A stretch of DNA of 64,000 bases, taken from assembly GCA_023421675.1 (NCBI GenBank), contig JAEZTC010000009.1:1-64000 (forward strand). Direction: 5' to 3'. Below the pieces are notes generated by a model. The model was not told the origin of the DNA. It searched no databases and saw only the letters and a program-made list of their open reading frames with translations. Both the position numbers and the translations under genes were made by a program. The stretch's first letter is position 1; every line of letters begins with the position of its first letter. This document shows positions 1 through 8,122 of this stretch, piece by piece. This DNA is from Bacillota bacterium. Its GTDB lineage: Bacteria; Bacillota; Clostridia; Acetivibrionales; JANLFN01.

Positions 1-9
1 TTTTTATTC

Positions 10-23
10 GGGAATCCTTTCCC
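10..23 (-). promoter_or_regulatory. Predicted CsrA-binding hairpin in the leader of a third flagellin gene beyond the left edge
   Basis: On the minus strand a stem GGGAA/TTCCC (extended by a C-G pair, 9 with 24) holds the loop AGGA. The same hairpin precedes both complete flagellin genes in this window at the same place in the leader. Its presence just downstream of hag copy 1 implies another flagellin gene starting a few tens of bases outside the window. A GGA in a hairpin loop is the known recognition element of CsrA. The extra gene is inference. Confidence 0.55.
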
Positions 24-55
24 GCTATTAATTATTTTTTACTGACACTTTGTAA

Positions 56-829
56 CTACCTAAGAAGATTCAATACACCCTGCGGAGCCTGGTTTGCCTG
101 TGCAAGCATTGCTGTTGCAGCCTGCTGTAGAATGTTATTCTTTGTGAATGTAGCCATTTCATTAGCCATATCAGTATCTCTGATACGTGATTCCGCTGCC
201 TGCAGGTTTTCAACCGTTGTATTAAGGTTCCTAACTGTACTCTCAAGCCTGTTTTGCTGAGAACCATAGGTTGCTCTTGCTTTGTTAACATTCTTTATTG
301 CAGTCTCAATTGCACTTACTGTAGACGCACTTGTTAAACTTGTAATACCTGTAGTTGCTGTTGCTGCAATTGCTAGATTAGTAGCTCCATCATCTGAAAT
401 AACAATAGTTGCAGCCGAAGTAAGAACTTTAGAACCATTGAACTTGGTATTAGTAAAGATGTTGTTGATTTCAGATGTAAGCGAACCCATTTCAAGCTGA
501 AGATTGGATTTATCCTCAGAATTATAAGTTCCGTTTGCATTCTGAACAGCAAGTTCCTTAAGTCTTACAAGCATATTACTTACTTCATTGAGTGCACCTT
601 CTGCAGTCTGTATAAGAGATATACCATCCTGTGCATTCCTTGAAGCCTGTGTCAAACCTCTGATCTGTCCTCTCATCTTTTCAGATATGGACAAGCCTGC
701 TGCATCGTCTGCTGCACGGTTAATTCTAAGACCTGAAGACAACTTCTCAATTGATTTTGAAGTTGCGCTGTTGTTAATAGCCAACTGGTTATGGGTATTC
801 ATTGATGCGATATTATGATTTATTATCAT
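56..829 (-). CDS. hag: Flagellin, copy 1
   Basis: Structural subunit of the flagellar filament, exported by the flagellar type III system. It is 257 aa. Residues 1-135 hold the D0/D1 N-terminal helices with the flagellin signatures LSSGLRINRAADDAAG and RGQIRGL. Residues 180-257 hold the C-terminal D1/D0 helices, ending in LNLLR. The central variable region is only about 45 residues, so this is a small flagellin without outer D2/D3 domains. The first 95 residues are almost identical to copy 2, and divergence is concentrated in the centre. The start is fixed by AAGGAGG at 838-844, 8 nt upstream. It lies 70 bp downstream of copy 2 with no obvious separate promoter, so it is probably co-transcribed, but it has its own leader hairpin. 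Confidence 0.97.
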   Translation of the reverse strand: MIINHNIASMNTHNQLAINNSATSKSIEKLSSGLRINRAADDAAGLSISEKMRGQIRGLTQASRNAQDGISLIQTAEGALNEVSNMLVRLKELAVQNANGTYNSEDKSNLQLEMGSLTSEINNIFTNTKFNGSKVLTSAATIVISDDGATNLAIAATATTGITSLTSASTVSAIETAIKNVNKARATYGSQQNRLESTVRNLNTTVENLQAAESRIRDTDMANEMATFTKNNILQQAATAMLAQANQAPQGVLNLLR

Positions 830-837
830 AAAATCAT

Positions 838-870
838 CCTCCTTGAGTTTTTATTCGGGAATCCTTTCCC
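838..870 (-). promoter_or_regulatory. Flagellin copy 1 leader: RBS plus predicted CsrA hairpin
   Basis: The minus strand carries a hairpin GGGAA-AGGA-TTCCC (857-870), then 12 nt, then AAGGAGGATG, where the Shine-Dalgarno (838-844) also contains GGA. Two GGA sites, one in a hairpin loop and one in the SD, is the arrangement by which CsrA represses hag translation in Bacillus subtilis. csrA and fliW lie about 1.2 kb upstream. The site assignment is by motif and structure only. Confidence 0.6.
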
Positions 871-899
871 ATTATTAAAAAATGCCTTATAAAGCTTTA

Positions 900-1673
900 C
901 TATCTGAGCAGATTCAATACTCCCTGCGGAGCCTGATTAGCTTGAGCAAGCATAGCTGTCGCAGCCTGCTGCAGAATGTTGTTCTTTGTAAATGTGGCCA
1001 TTTCATTAGCCATGTCGGTATCCCTGATACGTGATTCTGCAGCCTGAAGGTTTTCAACAGTTGTATTAAGGTTTCTTACAGTACTTTCAAGCCTGTTTTG
1101 CTGTGAACCGTAAGTAGCTCTCTGCTTATTAACAGTTTTTATTGCCTCTTCAATATCTCCTACCTCCGAACCGCTTCCTAATGACTTAGAAGAAGAAAGG
1201 GATGCAGTTGCTATTGTTAAGCTTGTTGTACCATCGTCAGAAATAGCTATTTTTGCAGAAGAACCTAGCACTGCAGTACCATTGAACTTAGTTTTATCAA
1301 TTATGTTATCAATTTCTTTTCCTAACTCACTCATTTCAAGGTTAAGATTGTCCTTGTCTTCAGTATTATATGTTCCGTTTGCCTTCTGAACAGCAAGTTC
1401 CTTAAGCCTTACAAGCATGTTGCTGACTTCATTGAGCGCACCTTCTGCAGTTTGTATACGGGATATACCGTCCTGAGCATTCCTTGATGCCTGTGTCAAT
1501 CCCCTAATCTGTCCCCTCATCTTTTCAGATATGGACAAACCCGCTGCATCATCAGCCGCACGGTTGATACGAAGACCTGAAGACAGCTTTTCAATTGATT
1601 TGGATACATTAGAATTGTTGATAGCTAATTGGTTATGAGTGTTCATTGATGCGATGTTATGATTGATTATCAT
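900..1673 (-). CDS. hag: Flagellin, copy 2
   Basis: Flagellar filament subunit of 257 aa, the same length as copy 1. D0/D1 N-terminal and C-terminal helices are conserved and the last 70 residues are practically identical to copy 1. The middle (about 115-180) differs in sequence. AAGGAGG at 1682-1688 sits 8 nt before the ATG. It is the first gene after a sigma-D promoter (1796-1822), so it is likely the lead cistron of a multi-flagellin operon. Tandem flagellin copies may give filament composition or antigenic variation, which is inference. Confidence 0.97.
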   Translation of the reverse strand: MIINHNIASMNTHNQLAINNSNVSKSIEKLSSGLRINRAADDAAGLSISEKMRGQIRGLTQASRNAQDGISRIQTAEGALNEVSNMLVRLKELAVQKANGTYNTEDKDNLNLEMSELGKEIDNIIDKTKFNGTAVLGSSAKIAISDDGTTSLTIATASLSSSKSLGSGSEVGDIEEAIKTVNKQRATYGSQQNRLESTVRNLNTTVENLQAAESRIRDTDMANEMATFTKNNILQQAATAMLAQANQAPQGVLNLLR

Positions 1674-1681
1674 AAGATCAT

Positions 1682-1715
1682 CCTCCTTGAGTTTTTGTTC
1701 GGGAATCCTTTCCCG
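1682..1715 (-). promoter_or_regulatory. Flagellin copy 2 leader: RBS plus predicted CsrA hairpin
   Basis: A six-base-pair stem CGGGAA/TTCCCG (1700-1715) presents the loop AGGA. The sequence AAGGAT inside it matches the core of the CsrA consensus. The Shine-Dalgarno AAGGAGGATG follows (1682-1688). The element is near-identical to those at 10-23 and 857-870. Confidence 0.6.
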
Positions 1716-1795
1716 TATTTTAGATGCAGAAAACCATCATCATTTCAACTACAGCGCGCCGGCAATTAAAACAATAATGAAATCTTACATAAAAT

Positions 1796-1822
1796 ATATC
1801 GGTTTTTTAAAAAATTACTTTA
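1796..1822 (-). promoter_or_regulatory. Sigma-D (sigma-28) promoter of the flagellin operon
   Basis: On the minus strand TAAA (1819-1822), 16 nt, then CCGATAT (1796-1802). This matches the flagellar sigma-28 consensus TAAA-N15-GCCGATAT. The transcript would start about 115 nt before the flagellin copy 2 ATG and include the CsrA hairpin. The promoter lies against the end of csrA. Confidence 0.75.
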
Positions 1823-1831
1823 CATTAATTT

Positions 1832-2059
1832 TTATTTTTTATTATCAAAAATACTTTTTAAATCTATATTATTATTAATTTCGGAAGCTTTTTTATTTTC
1901 CTCTGCTATCTGAAGAAAAATTTCCTTCCTATATACAGAAATATTCCTTGGGGCATTGACACCTATCCTTACCTGCTCGCCCTGTACATCAAGAATGGTA
2001 ATTTCTATGTTATCATTTATTACAATGGATTGATCCTTTTTTCTTGTCAGAACAAGCAT
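1832..2059 (-). CDS. csrA: Carbon storage regulator CsrA
   Basis: RNA-binding translational repressor, a swapped beta-strand dimer that binds GGA in hairpin loops. The 75 aa protein has the MLVLTRKKDQ start, the central VRIGVNAP strand and the invariant RNA-contact residues Leu4 and Arg44. In the Bacillus-type system it represses flagellin translation and is sequestered by FliW until flagellin is secreted. The start is set by AGGAGGG at 2068-2074, 8 nt before the ATG. The gene begins 47 nt inside the end of fliW, so translation is probably coupled. The C-terminal tail beyond residue 55 is Asn/Lys-rich and variable. Confidence 0.97.
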   Translation of the reverse strand: MLVLTRKKDQSIVINDNIEITILDVQGEQVRIGVNAPRNISVYRKEIFLQIAEENKKASEINNNIDLKSIFDNKK

Positions 2060-2510
2060 TTGAGGCTCCCTCCTGTCTCTGCAGTTCTTCTAGAATATAG
2101 TGTCTCACACTGTACCTGTCTGTGTCAAGGATAAGCTGCATACCTTTATGATTTTTGATATTTATTATCAAAGGAGCCTGCAGATTTATACTCATTTTGT
2201 TTATATCCTGAGGAACAACAACTATTGAATATGAAAGAACATCTTCTTCATTCTCTATTTCAAGTTCCTTTAATGTTTCTTTATTCAGGTTGATCTGATA
2301 ATCTTTTACCACTATAAAAGGATCTATAATTACGAAAGCGAGATCAGGCTTGTCTACACTCTGAAGCCAATTGAAAACAGGCATTTTATCAGGTTCACTT
2401 ATAATTGAAAACTTTTTTACACTTTCAAATCCAGGCAACCCATTTGTAAATGTAATAATTTTTGATTCATCAATTTCAATTTCACCAAAATGTTTTGTTT
2501 GCAATAGCAT
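2013..2510 (-). CDS. fliW: Flagellar assembly factor FliW
   Basis: FliW is a small beta-barrel protein that binds flagellin or, allosterically, CsrA. When flagellin builds up in the cytoplasm, FliW is occupied and CsrA is free to shut off flagellin translation. The 165 aa protein starts MLLQTKHFGEIEI and has the family motif FTNGLPGFE (residues 21-29). Residues 150-165 form a short polar Cys/Lys tail encoded where the reading frame overlaps csrA. GGAGGAG precedes the ATG. It lies in the usual yviE-fliW-csrA-hag order. Confidence 0.96.
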   Translation of the reverse strand: MLLQTKHFGEIEIDESKIITFTNGLPGFESVKKFSIISEPDKMPVFNWLQSVDKPDLAFVIIDPFIVVKDYQINLNKETLKELEIENEEDVLSYSIVVVPQDINKMSINLQAPLIINIKNHKGMQLILDTDRYSVRHYILEELQRQEGASNACSDKKKGSIHCNK

Positions 2511-2544
2511 TTCTTCTCCTCCAATAAATTATTATTAAAGAGTT

Positions 2545-3123
2545 CTATATACTTGTATCAAAATTAGATCCTGTATTGCTTATATTTATTGAATTATACC
2601 GGCTTACAGATATATTTACATTAGCGGGAATTACATTTAAGTTAAAGCTCCCTTGAGTAAAGTTTCCGGTTACACCGTTCATTGCACCTTCACTGTTGGT
2701 ATTGACATTAATATCAATTCCGCCTTTAAAACTTATTTTCGGTCTTGCTTTGGGCATAACATCCAGCCCGAACTCATGTGTAGGGTACGCATCTCTCACA
2801 GCTATTTGTTTTATAACATTTGCACCCTTGTTTTGAATTGCAGCCAGCATAGTACCGTCTGAAGCTGTTTTAGATGTAAACTCCACAGCACTTTGTGCAC
2901 CACGTTGAGCAAAATCCCTTGTCAAATCCACACTGCTTTTCAGCCCGGAGGTTGCAAAGCATTCAGATTGGTCAATAACAACTACCGCCTGCTGAGTCCT
3001 TATATCAAGCTGTGGGCCTTCGCGATTAAGTTCAAGCTTTGGCTTGGTAGTATTGATTTCAAGTCTTCCAGGCGTAGTATTAATACTAAGCTGAGCATAG
3101 GTCTGGGTAATTTGCAGTCCCAT
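2545..3123 (-). CDS. DUF6470 (YviE-like) flagellar-locus protein
   Basis: Conserved protein of unknown biochemical role that sits between flgL and fliW in many Firmicutes (yviE in B. subtilis). About 192 aa from the preferred ATG at 3123, which has AAGGATG upstream. A longer reading from 3156 lacks a ribosome-binding site. Soluble, with no signal peptide or membrane segment. The N-terminus (MGLQITQTYAQL) and repeated short beta-strand motifs of the form PxLEINxTKPKLELN suggest an all-beta fold. The flagellar role is inferred from synteny. Confidence 0.85.
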   Translation of the reverse strand: MGLQITQTYAQLSINTTPGRLEINTTKPKLELNREGPQLDIRTQQAVVVIDQSECFATSGLKSSVDLTRDFAQRGAQSAVEFTSKTASDGTMLAAIQNKGANVIKQIAVRDAYPTHEFGLDVMPKARPKISFKGGIDINVNTNSEGAMNGVTGNFTQGSFNLNVIPANVNISVSRYNSINISNTGSNFDTSI

Positions 3124-3184
3124 ATAATCACATCCTTGTGTTACAAAAAACTCCAATAAATATTATAAATATACTATGCACCTT

Positions 3185-4453
3185 TTAACGTAAAAAATCA
3201 ACAAGAGACGGCTGAATTATTCTTGCTCCACCAGAGAGAGAGGCCCTATATACATTTTCCTCATTCTGAAGGTTCATTATTGTCTCAGCCATATCAACAT
3301 CTTCATTGTCACTCATTAATTTTGTAAAGTTCAAGTCATCATTATTAAGTCTATTATTGGTAAGCTCGATTCTATTCTGTCTTGCACCCACGTCCGCCCT
3401 GACTCTAAGTACATTTGCAAGTTCCTTATCTATTCTTGCTGTAATACTTCCTACTGCCGAGTAATTGCCAGTATCCAGTGCAGTTACAAAATCGTCGAAC
3501 ATCTGAATCATTGTTCCCTTATGGCTGGCACCATCGATTTGTGTGGGCAATGTGAGCTTAAGGTCGGCTGCTGCAGTTGAAGCAGTATTTATCTTAACTG
3601 ATGAGTTGTTTCCAGTGGTTGCACTGGTAAACTTAAGCATACCATTTGATATGCTTGCAGTAGCTCTTCCGCCAAGCTGCCCATTAATACCGGCAAGGAA
3701 AGCAGTCTGGTCAGGATATGTTGCACTTGGATAATCCCCGCCAAAATTTATAGTTATATTATAAGTTCCATCAACCAATATATTTAAACTGTCACCAGAA
3801 AGAGCTGCAGGAGTGGTAAGTGTGCCTCCAACTGCAATTCCTGCAGAATCCGCAACCCTGGCTGTTCCCCCGCTGTTAAACAAATCACCGCCCATAACAT
3901 TTATGTTTATACTATCACCAATACCTATCTCATAGTTTATATCTTCTCTGTAAGCAGGAGGAGTGGTAGAAGGATCAGTATAGGTATTTACATTGACTGC
4001 GAAGGTACCATCATCATTAAGTAAAGGTTTATCTGTACTATATCCTGAAAATATATAACGGCCTGCATAGGTGGCATTTCCAAGGTGAACCATTTGAGCG
4101 CGGAGCTGCTGGATTTCTTTAGATATATTCTGCATATCCTGCTGTTGATTTGGTCCGTTAGCTCCCTGTACAGAAAGCTCTTTTGCCCTGTGAAGAATAT
4201 TAACCATATCAGCCATAGCACTTTCAGTAATGTCAGTCCATGAGTCAGCATCCTTTATGTTCCTTTGATACTGCTCTATTTCTGAAACATCGGTACGTAG
4301 CTTTAATGCCCTTGCAGCTACAACCGGATCATCCGAAGGGACCATAACCTTTTTGCCGGTCGCCAGCTGCTGCTGGTACTTATTCATTCGAGTGAGGTTA
4401 TTTCCTATATAATTTATCATGTTATTAACAAGCATATTATTGGTTATACGCAT
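3185..4453 (-). CDS. flgL: Flagellar hook-filament junction protein FlgL (HAP3)
   Basis: FlgL joins the FlgK ring to the flagellin filament. The 422 aa protein starts MRITNNML and carries flagellin-like D0/D1 helices at the N-terminus (LATGKKVMVPSDDPV, residues 30-44) and the C-terminus (residues 330-422, ending in SLVDFLR). It is longer than the roughly 300 aa B. subtilis protein. The extra length is a Gly/Ala/Thr-rich central region (about 150-320), likely surface-exposed. It lies 21 nt downstream of flgK2 and is probably co-transcribed. Confidence 0.95.
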   Translation of the reverse strand: MRITNNMLVNNMINYIGNNLTRMNKYQQQLATGKKVMVPSDDPVVAARALKLRTDVSEIEQYQRNIKDADSWTDITESAMADMVNILHRAKELSVQGANGPNQQQDMQNISKEIQQLRAQMVHLGNATYAGRYIFSGYSTDKPLLNDDGTFAVNVNTYTDPSTTPPAYREDINYEIGIGDSININVMGGDLFNSGGTARVADSAGIAVGGTLTTPAALSGDSLNILVDGTYNITINFGGDYPSATYPDQTAFLAGINGQLGGRATASISNGMLKFTSATTGNNSSVKINTASTAAADLKLTLPTQIDGASHKGTMIQMFDDFVTALDTGNYSAVGSITARIDKELANVLRVRADVGARQNRIELTNNRLNNDDLNFTKLMSDNEDVDMAETIMNLQNEENVYRASLSGGARIIQPSLVDFLR

Positions 4454-4474
4454 TTATGCTGCACCTCCGTTACC

Positions 4475-6052
4475 TTATACACCAAGTTTGTTTATCAGAG
4501 TGTCATATACTTCAGCCATTGTTGTAATCATATGAGCCGAGGCATTATAAGCCTGTTGATACTTTATAAGATTAGCCATTTCTTCATCAATGGAAACACC
4601 TGAAACAGATGCTCTCCTGTTTGTAAGCTGATTTACAATAGCATTCTGATTATTTGAAAAAATGCTTGCCTGCTGCGAATCTATACCTAGCGTCGACACA
4701 AGGGATTTCATATAATCCTCAGGAGCACCTTCTGCAAACATATGAGTATTACCTCTTGCTTTAAGCAGTTCATTAAGTGTAAGAATATTACCTGACTGAC
4801 CTGCCGGGTCGGCAGTTGCAATTTTATTACTGTCCGTTGCAACGTCATAGCTTACAGTAAAGTTCTTTGCAGTAAGGTGCGAGTATCTCGTATCTACATT
4901 GGCACTGAGACTGTTAAACTCGCTGGTACTCATTGCACGGCCATCTGTACCCAACATTGTAAAAAAGTCTATTCCTGTTGACCCATTAAGTCCTGTACCA
5001 TCAGCATGACCTATCCCATCTGTACCATCAATAATACCTTCATTAAAAGCCTTGGCAAATGTCTGAACAAAGCTGTCAAGCTTCCTCATATAATACGGTA
5101 TTCCTTTGTAGGCGGGGGTTTTTGTACCACCTGACCCAGCTATGCCGTCATTACCGTCTCTTACATCAAGATAACCTCTAAGCTCACCGCTTTTGATTGT
5201 AAGTGAGTTGCCATCTTCCCATCCAACATCATACATATTAGGCGCATCACCTTGGTTAAGAGGTGTTGTTCTGGGTATCAACGCAAGCTTACTAATATCA
5301 AAATGATCTACAAACGCCTTACCGCTTATTGTTATGACGAAACGCTTGTCATCCTGTCCGCTTGGAAGCTTTCCTGCAACAACTTCATTTGCATCAATAT
5401 TTATTAATTTTGAGAGTTTGTCAACCAACAGGGTTCTCTGGTCTCTTAAGTCATTAGCCGTATTTCCGTCAAGCTCTGAAACGTAAATCTGCCTGTTAAG
5501 CTGTTGTATCTGAACACCTAATGCATTTATATTTTCAACCTGTGATTTTACACAATCGTTTGCATCTTCCTGAAGTTTTTCAAAGTGCGTTGCTGTACTG
5601 TTGAAGTACTTCGTAAGCGTAAGGCCTCTCTGCTGTACAATAGATCTTGTTGCTGGGCTGCTTGGATCTTTTGCAAGCTCCTGAAGTGAATTGTAAAAAT
5701 CGTTCATTATAGTTGCAAAACCACTTTTTGACGGCTCATTAAAGGTAGCTTCAACATCTGAAAGCAGCGTGCGCTTAACATCCCATTCACCATAAGTATC
5801 GTTTTCACTCCAATACTTAAAATCAAGGTACTCATCTCTTACCCTGTTAACAGTCCTAATTTCAGAGCCGGTACCTATCATACCCGTTCCATCAAACAGA
5901 GCCATAGGGTTGGATGCTGTTTGTACTCCTTGCTGCCTCGAGTAGCCTGGTGTATTGACATTGTTTAGATTATGATTGACAATATCCATACTCCTCTGTG
6001 CTGTATAAAGTCCTCTCACCGCAATATTAAGCCCGAAAAATCCTTCTCTCAT
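4475..6052 (-). CDS. flgK: Flagellar hook-associated protein FlgK, second copy (HAP1)
   Basis: FlgK forms the first junction ring on the hook. The 525 aa protein has the N-terminal rod/hook signature NLNNVNTPGYSRQ, the EPSKSGFATIMNDFYNS segment and a C-terminal helix YQQAYNASAHMITTMAEVYDTLIN. Its length is normal for the family. It starts 6 nt after the stop of the longer flgK at 6059-8071, so two full FlgK paralogues are translated in tandem. Either both enter the ring or one serves a different flagellin set. The sequence does not decide. Confidence 0.94.
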   Translation of the reverse strand: MREGFFGLNIAVRGLYTAQRSMDIVNHNLNNVNTPGYSRQQGVQTASNPMALFDGTGMIGTGSEIRTVNRVRDEYLDFKYWSENDTYGEWDVKRTLLSDVEATFNEPSKSGFATIMNDFYNSLQELAKDPSSPATRSIVQQRGLTLTKYFNSTATHFEKLQEDANDCVKSQVENINALGVQIQQLNRQIYVSELDGNTANDLRDQRTLLVDKLSKLINIDANEVVAGKLPSGQDDKRFVITISGKAFVDHFDISKLALIPRTTPLNQGDAPNMYDVGWEDGNSLTIKSGELRGYLDVRDGNDGIAGSGGTKTPAYKGIPYYMRKLDSFVQTFAKAFNEGIIDGTDGIGHADGTGLNGSTGIDFFTMLGTDGRAMSTSEFNSLSANVDTRYSHLTAKNFTVSYDVATDSNKIATADPAGQSGNILTLNELLKARGNTHMFAEGAPEDYMKSLVSTLGIDSQQASIFSNNQNAIVNQLTNRRASVSGVSIDEEMANLIKYQQAYNASAHMITTMAEVYDTLINKLGV

Positions 6053-6058
6053 AATTTA

Positions 6059-8071
6059 TCACCTACCCGCCATTCCTGTTCTCTCTATCACTGTTTGAAG
6101 CATTGCGTCTATAACGTTGATAACCCTTGATGCTGCATCATAAGCGAATTTATATTTCATCATATTTGTCATTTCTTCATCCATTGAAACACCTGCAATG
6201 GACTGCCTTGCGGCATCCGCAGAAGCAACAAGCTTTGCCTGGCTGTCTGCAATATTCAACGCTTCACTTCCGGTATTTCCTACATATGAAATAATGGAAC
6301 GGTAAAAGTCATCAAGACTGACCTCTACACCAGACTTACCAATTAAACGAGCATTTCTCATATTGGCAATATTCAAAGCTATTGTGTTGTCTCCATTTTT
6401 TCCTGTCGAAGATGAAACCAGGTTATTAAGGTTATCCAAATTGCTATTCAAAGCTATATTTCCTATTTCTATAGGATAAGCGCTGTTCAGTGCTACAAAG
6501 AAATCCTGTCCAGAATTACCATCCAATGTTAGACCGTTTCTGTGCAGGCTATTAACCTCGCGCGCCATTGTATTGATAAGCAGATTTAATCTGTTTCTGA
6601 CATCGGCAATAATATTTGGTGAAGTAACTACATTATTGTAAATCTTGTCCTTCATCTGAGTATACAAGCCTGACTCAGTGGCTGCAGCAGAGGAAGTTAT
6701 ATCATAGAAACCGCTTCCCGTCGCGATTGACATTGGCTTAAGCTGAGTCTCAACTGCTCCTGTCGTTCCAATAACCGAAGCAGTAATTCCGGCACTCTGA
6801 TACTCTGCAGTAATGTCATTCACATTTAAGGTTGTTGTATCAAGAGTTGAATTGGAAACAAGTATTACCTGTTTTAATGCATTATTCCTGAAAGGCAAGC
6901 TTTCAATAGCCTTTAATGCTTCAAGCCCTTTTGAATTTGTTCCGGTATAAGCTGCCATGCTATTTACAGCCGTCGTAAAGTCACCAGTATTATTTGTAAA
7001 TACAGGGACTGAAGTGCCGTTACCATCAAACTCAACAAGCCCAAGTCTTACATCAATACCCTTTGCTTTATAATCATCATAAAGCTTTTTTGCATTAGCT
7101 ATAATATCCGCTTTCTGAGCAGCTGTTGCATCCCTGTTAACAGCAAAAACAAGATCTATTTTGTCATAGGGACTGCCATTTGCCATACTTCCTTTAACAC
7201 CAAGAACCTCGCCTCTTGCTTCAAGAAGTCCCTTCATTTCTCCGCTTTTTATAGGAACCTGTATTTTCGTCCCGCTGAGCATTGGAACATTGAAAAGTCC
7301 GCTTTCAGTGGTCGCACCGGCATAAAGGTCTGTCTGCTCTCCCTTGGTTACAAGGAAGTATCCCCCAAGGGTTATGTCCAGCTGACCATCCTGCATTTCA
7401 TTTACGTTTACATCTGCCATTTTGGACAGCTTGTCTACAAGATAATTTCTCTGATCCCTGTAATCATTGGCAGTATCTCCCGATACTTCAACTCCCATTA
7501 TTTTTACATTCAACTGTGCAATTTGTCTCGTAATGTCATTTATATCGTTTATACGAACCTTTATTTCAGTGTTAAGATCATCCTGAAGCTTATCCAGCTG
7601 AGTTCCAAGGTGATTTATCTGGCTCACAACAGAATCGGCTCTTTGTCTGACAAGTGCCCTAACTGTAAGGCTGTCAGGTGATTTTGAAAGTTCCTGCCAT
7701 GAGTCCCAGAAGTTATTCAGGCTAGCCTGAAGCCCAGTATTCATTGGTTCGGCAATAATTGACTGAAGGTCACCCACCGTCTTGCCGCGGGCTTCCCAAT
7801 AACCGAGAGTTGTACTTTCCTGACGGTATATATTATCCATAAAGGTATGTCTTATTTGACGAATCTGTTCAATGTCAGCACCAAGCCCATACTGGTATGC
7901 GCCATTTTTTCCATACACATTTACATAAGCACTGGTGGTGATCATTGCCTGCTGCCTGACATAACCAGGTGTATTCACATTTGATATGTTCTGGCCTGTA
8001 ACACTTAATCCGCGTTCACTTACAAACAGACCCGAACGTGCTATTTCATAGCTTGCAAAACTTACTGTCAT
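6059..8071 (-). CDS. flgK: FlgK paralogue with a von Willebrand factor A-like insertion
   Basis: Hook-filament junction protein of 670 aa, about 150 longer than its neighbour. The N-terminal part (NISNVNTPGYVRQ, residues 28-40) and C-terminal part (KYKFAYDAASRVINVIDAMLQTVIERTG) are ordinary FlgK. Residues about 303-480 are an insertion with the strand/helix pattern of a vWA domain: KIDLVFAVNRD, a helix, VRLGLVEFDG, LKQVILVSNST, an AGITASVIG strand, and a closing SIATGSGFYDI segment. The metal-site residues DxSxS are replaced by NxDxT (312-316), so metal-dependent adhesion is doubtful. The insertion point is in the exposed variable domain. The FlgK assignment is firm; the vWA assignment is by pattern only. 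Confidence 0.9.
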   Translation of the reverse strand: MTVSFASYEIARSGLFVSERGLSVTGQNISNVNTPGYVRQQAMITTSAYVNVYGKNGAYQYGLGADIEQIRQIRHTFMDNIYRQESTTLGYWEARGKTVGDLQSIIAEPMNTGLQASLNNFWDSWQELSKSPDSLTVRALVRQRADSVVSQINHLGTQLDKLQDDLNTEIKVRINDINDITRQIAQLNVKIMGVEVSGDTANDYRDQRNYLVDKLSKMADVNVNEMQDGQLDITLGGYFLVTKGEQTDLYAGATTESGLFNVPMLSGTKIQVPIKSGEMKGLLEARGEVLGVKGSMANGSPYDKIDLVFAVNRDATAAQKADIIANAKKLYDDYKAKGIDVRLGLVEFDGNGTSVPVFTNNTGDFTTAVNSMAAYTGTNSKGLEALKAIESLPFRNNALKQVILVSNSTLDTTTLNVNDITAEYQSAGITASVIGTTGAVETQLKPMSIATGSGFYDITSSAAATESGLYTQMKDKIYNNVVTSPNIIADVRNRLNLLINTMAREVNSLHRNGLTLDGNSGQDFFVALNSAYPIEIGNIALNSNLDNLNNLVSSSTGKNGDNTIALNIANMRNARLIGKSGVEVSLDDFYRSIISYVGNTGSEALNIADSQAKLVASADAARQSIAGVSMDEEMTNMMKYKFAYDAASRVINVIDAMLQTVIERTGMAGR

Positions 8072-8122
8072 TTTGATACCCCCGTTTCCCGGATTTTCCG
8101 AGTTACGACGCTCTTATATAAA

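Noticed and set aside
2545..3156. Longer start (3156) for the DUF6470 gene
   Set aside because: No Shine-Dalgarno upstream of 3156, whereas AAGGATG precedes the ATG at 3123.
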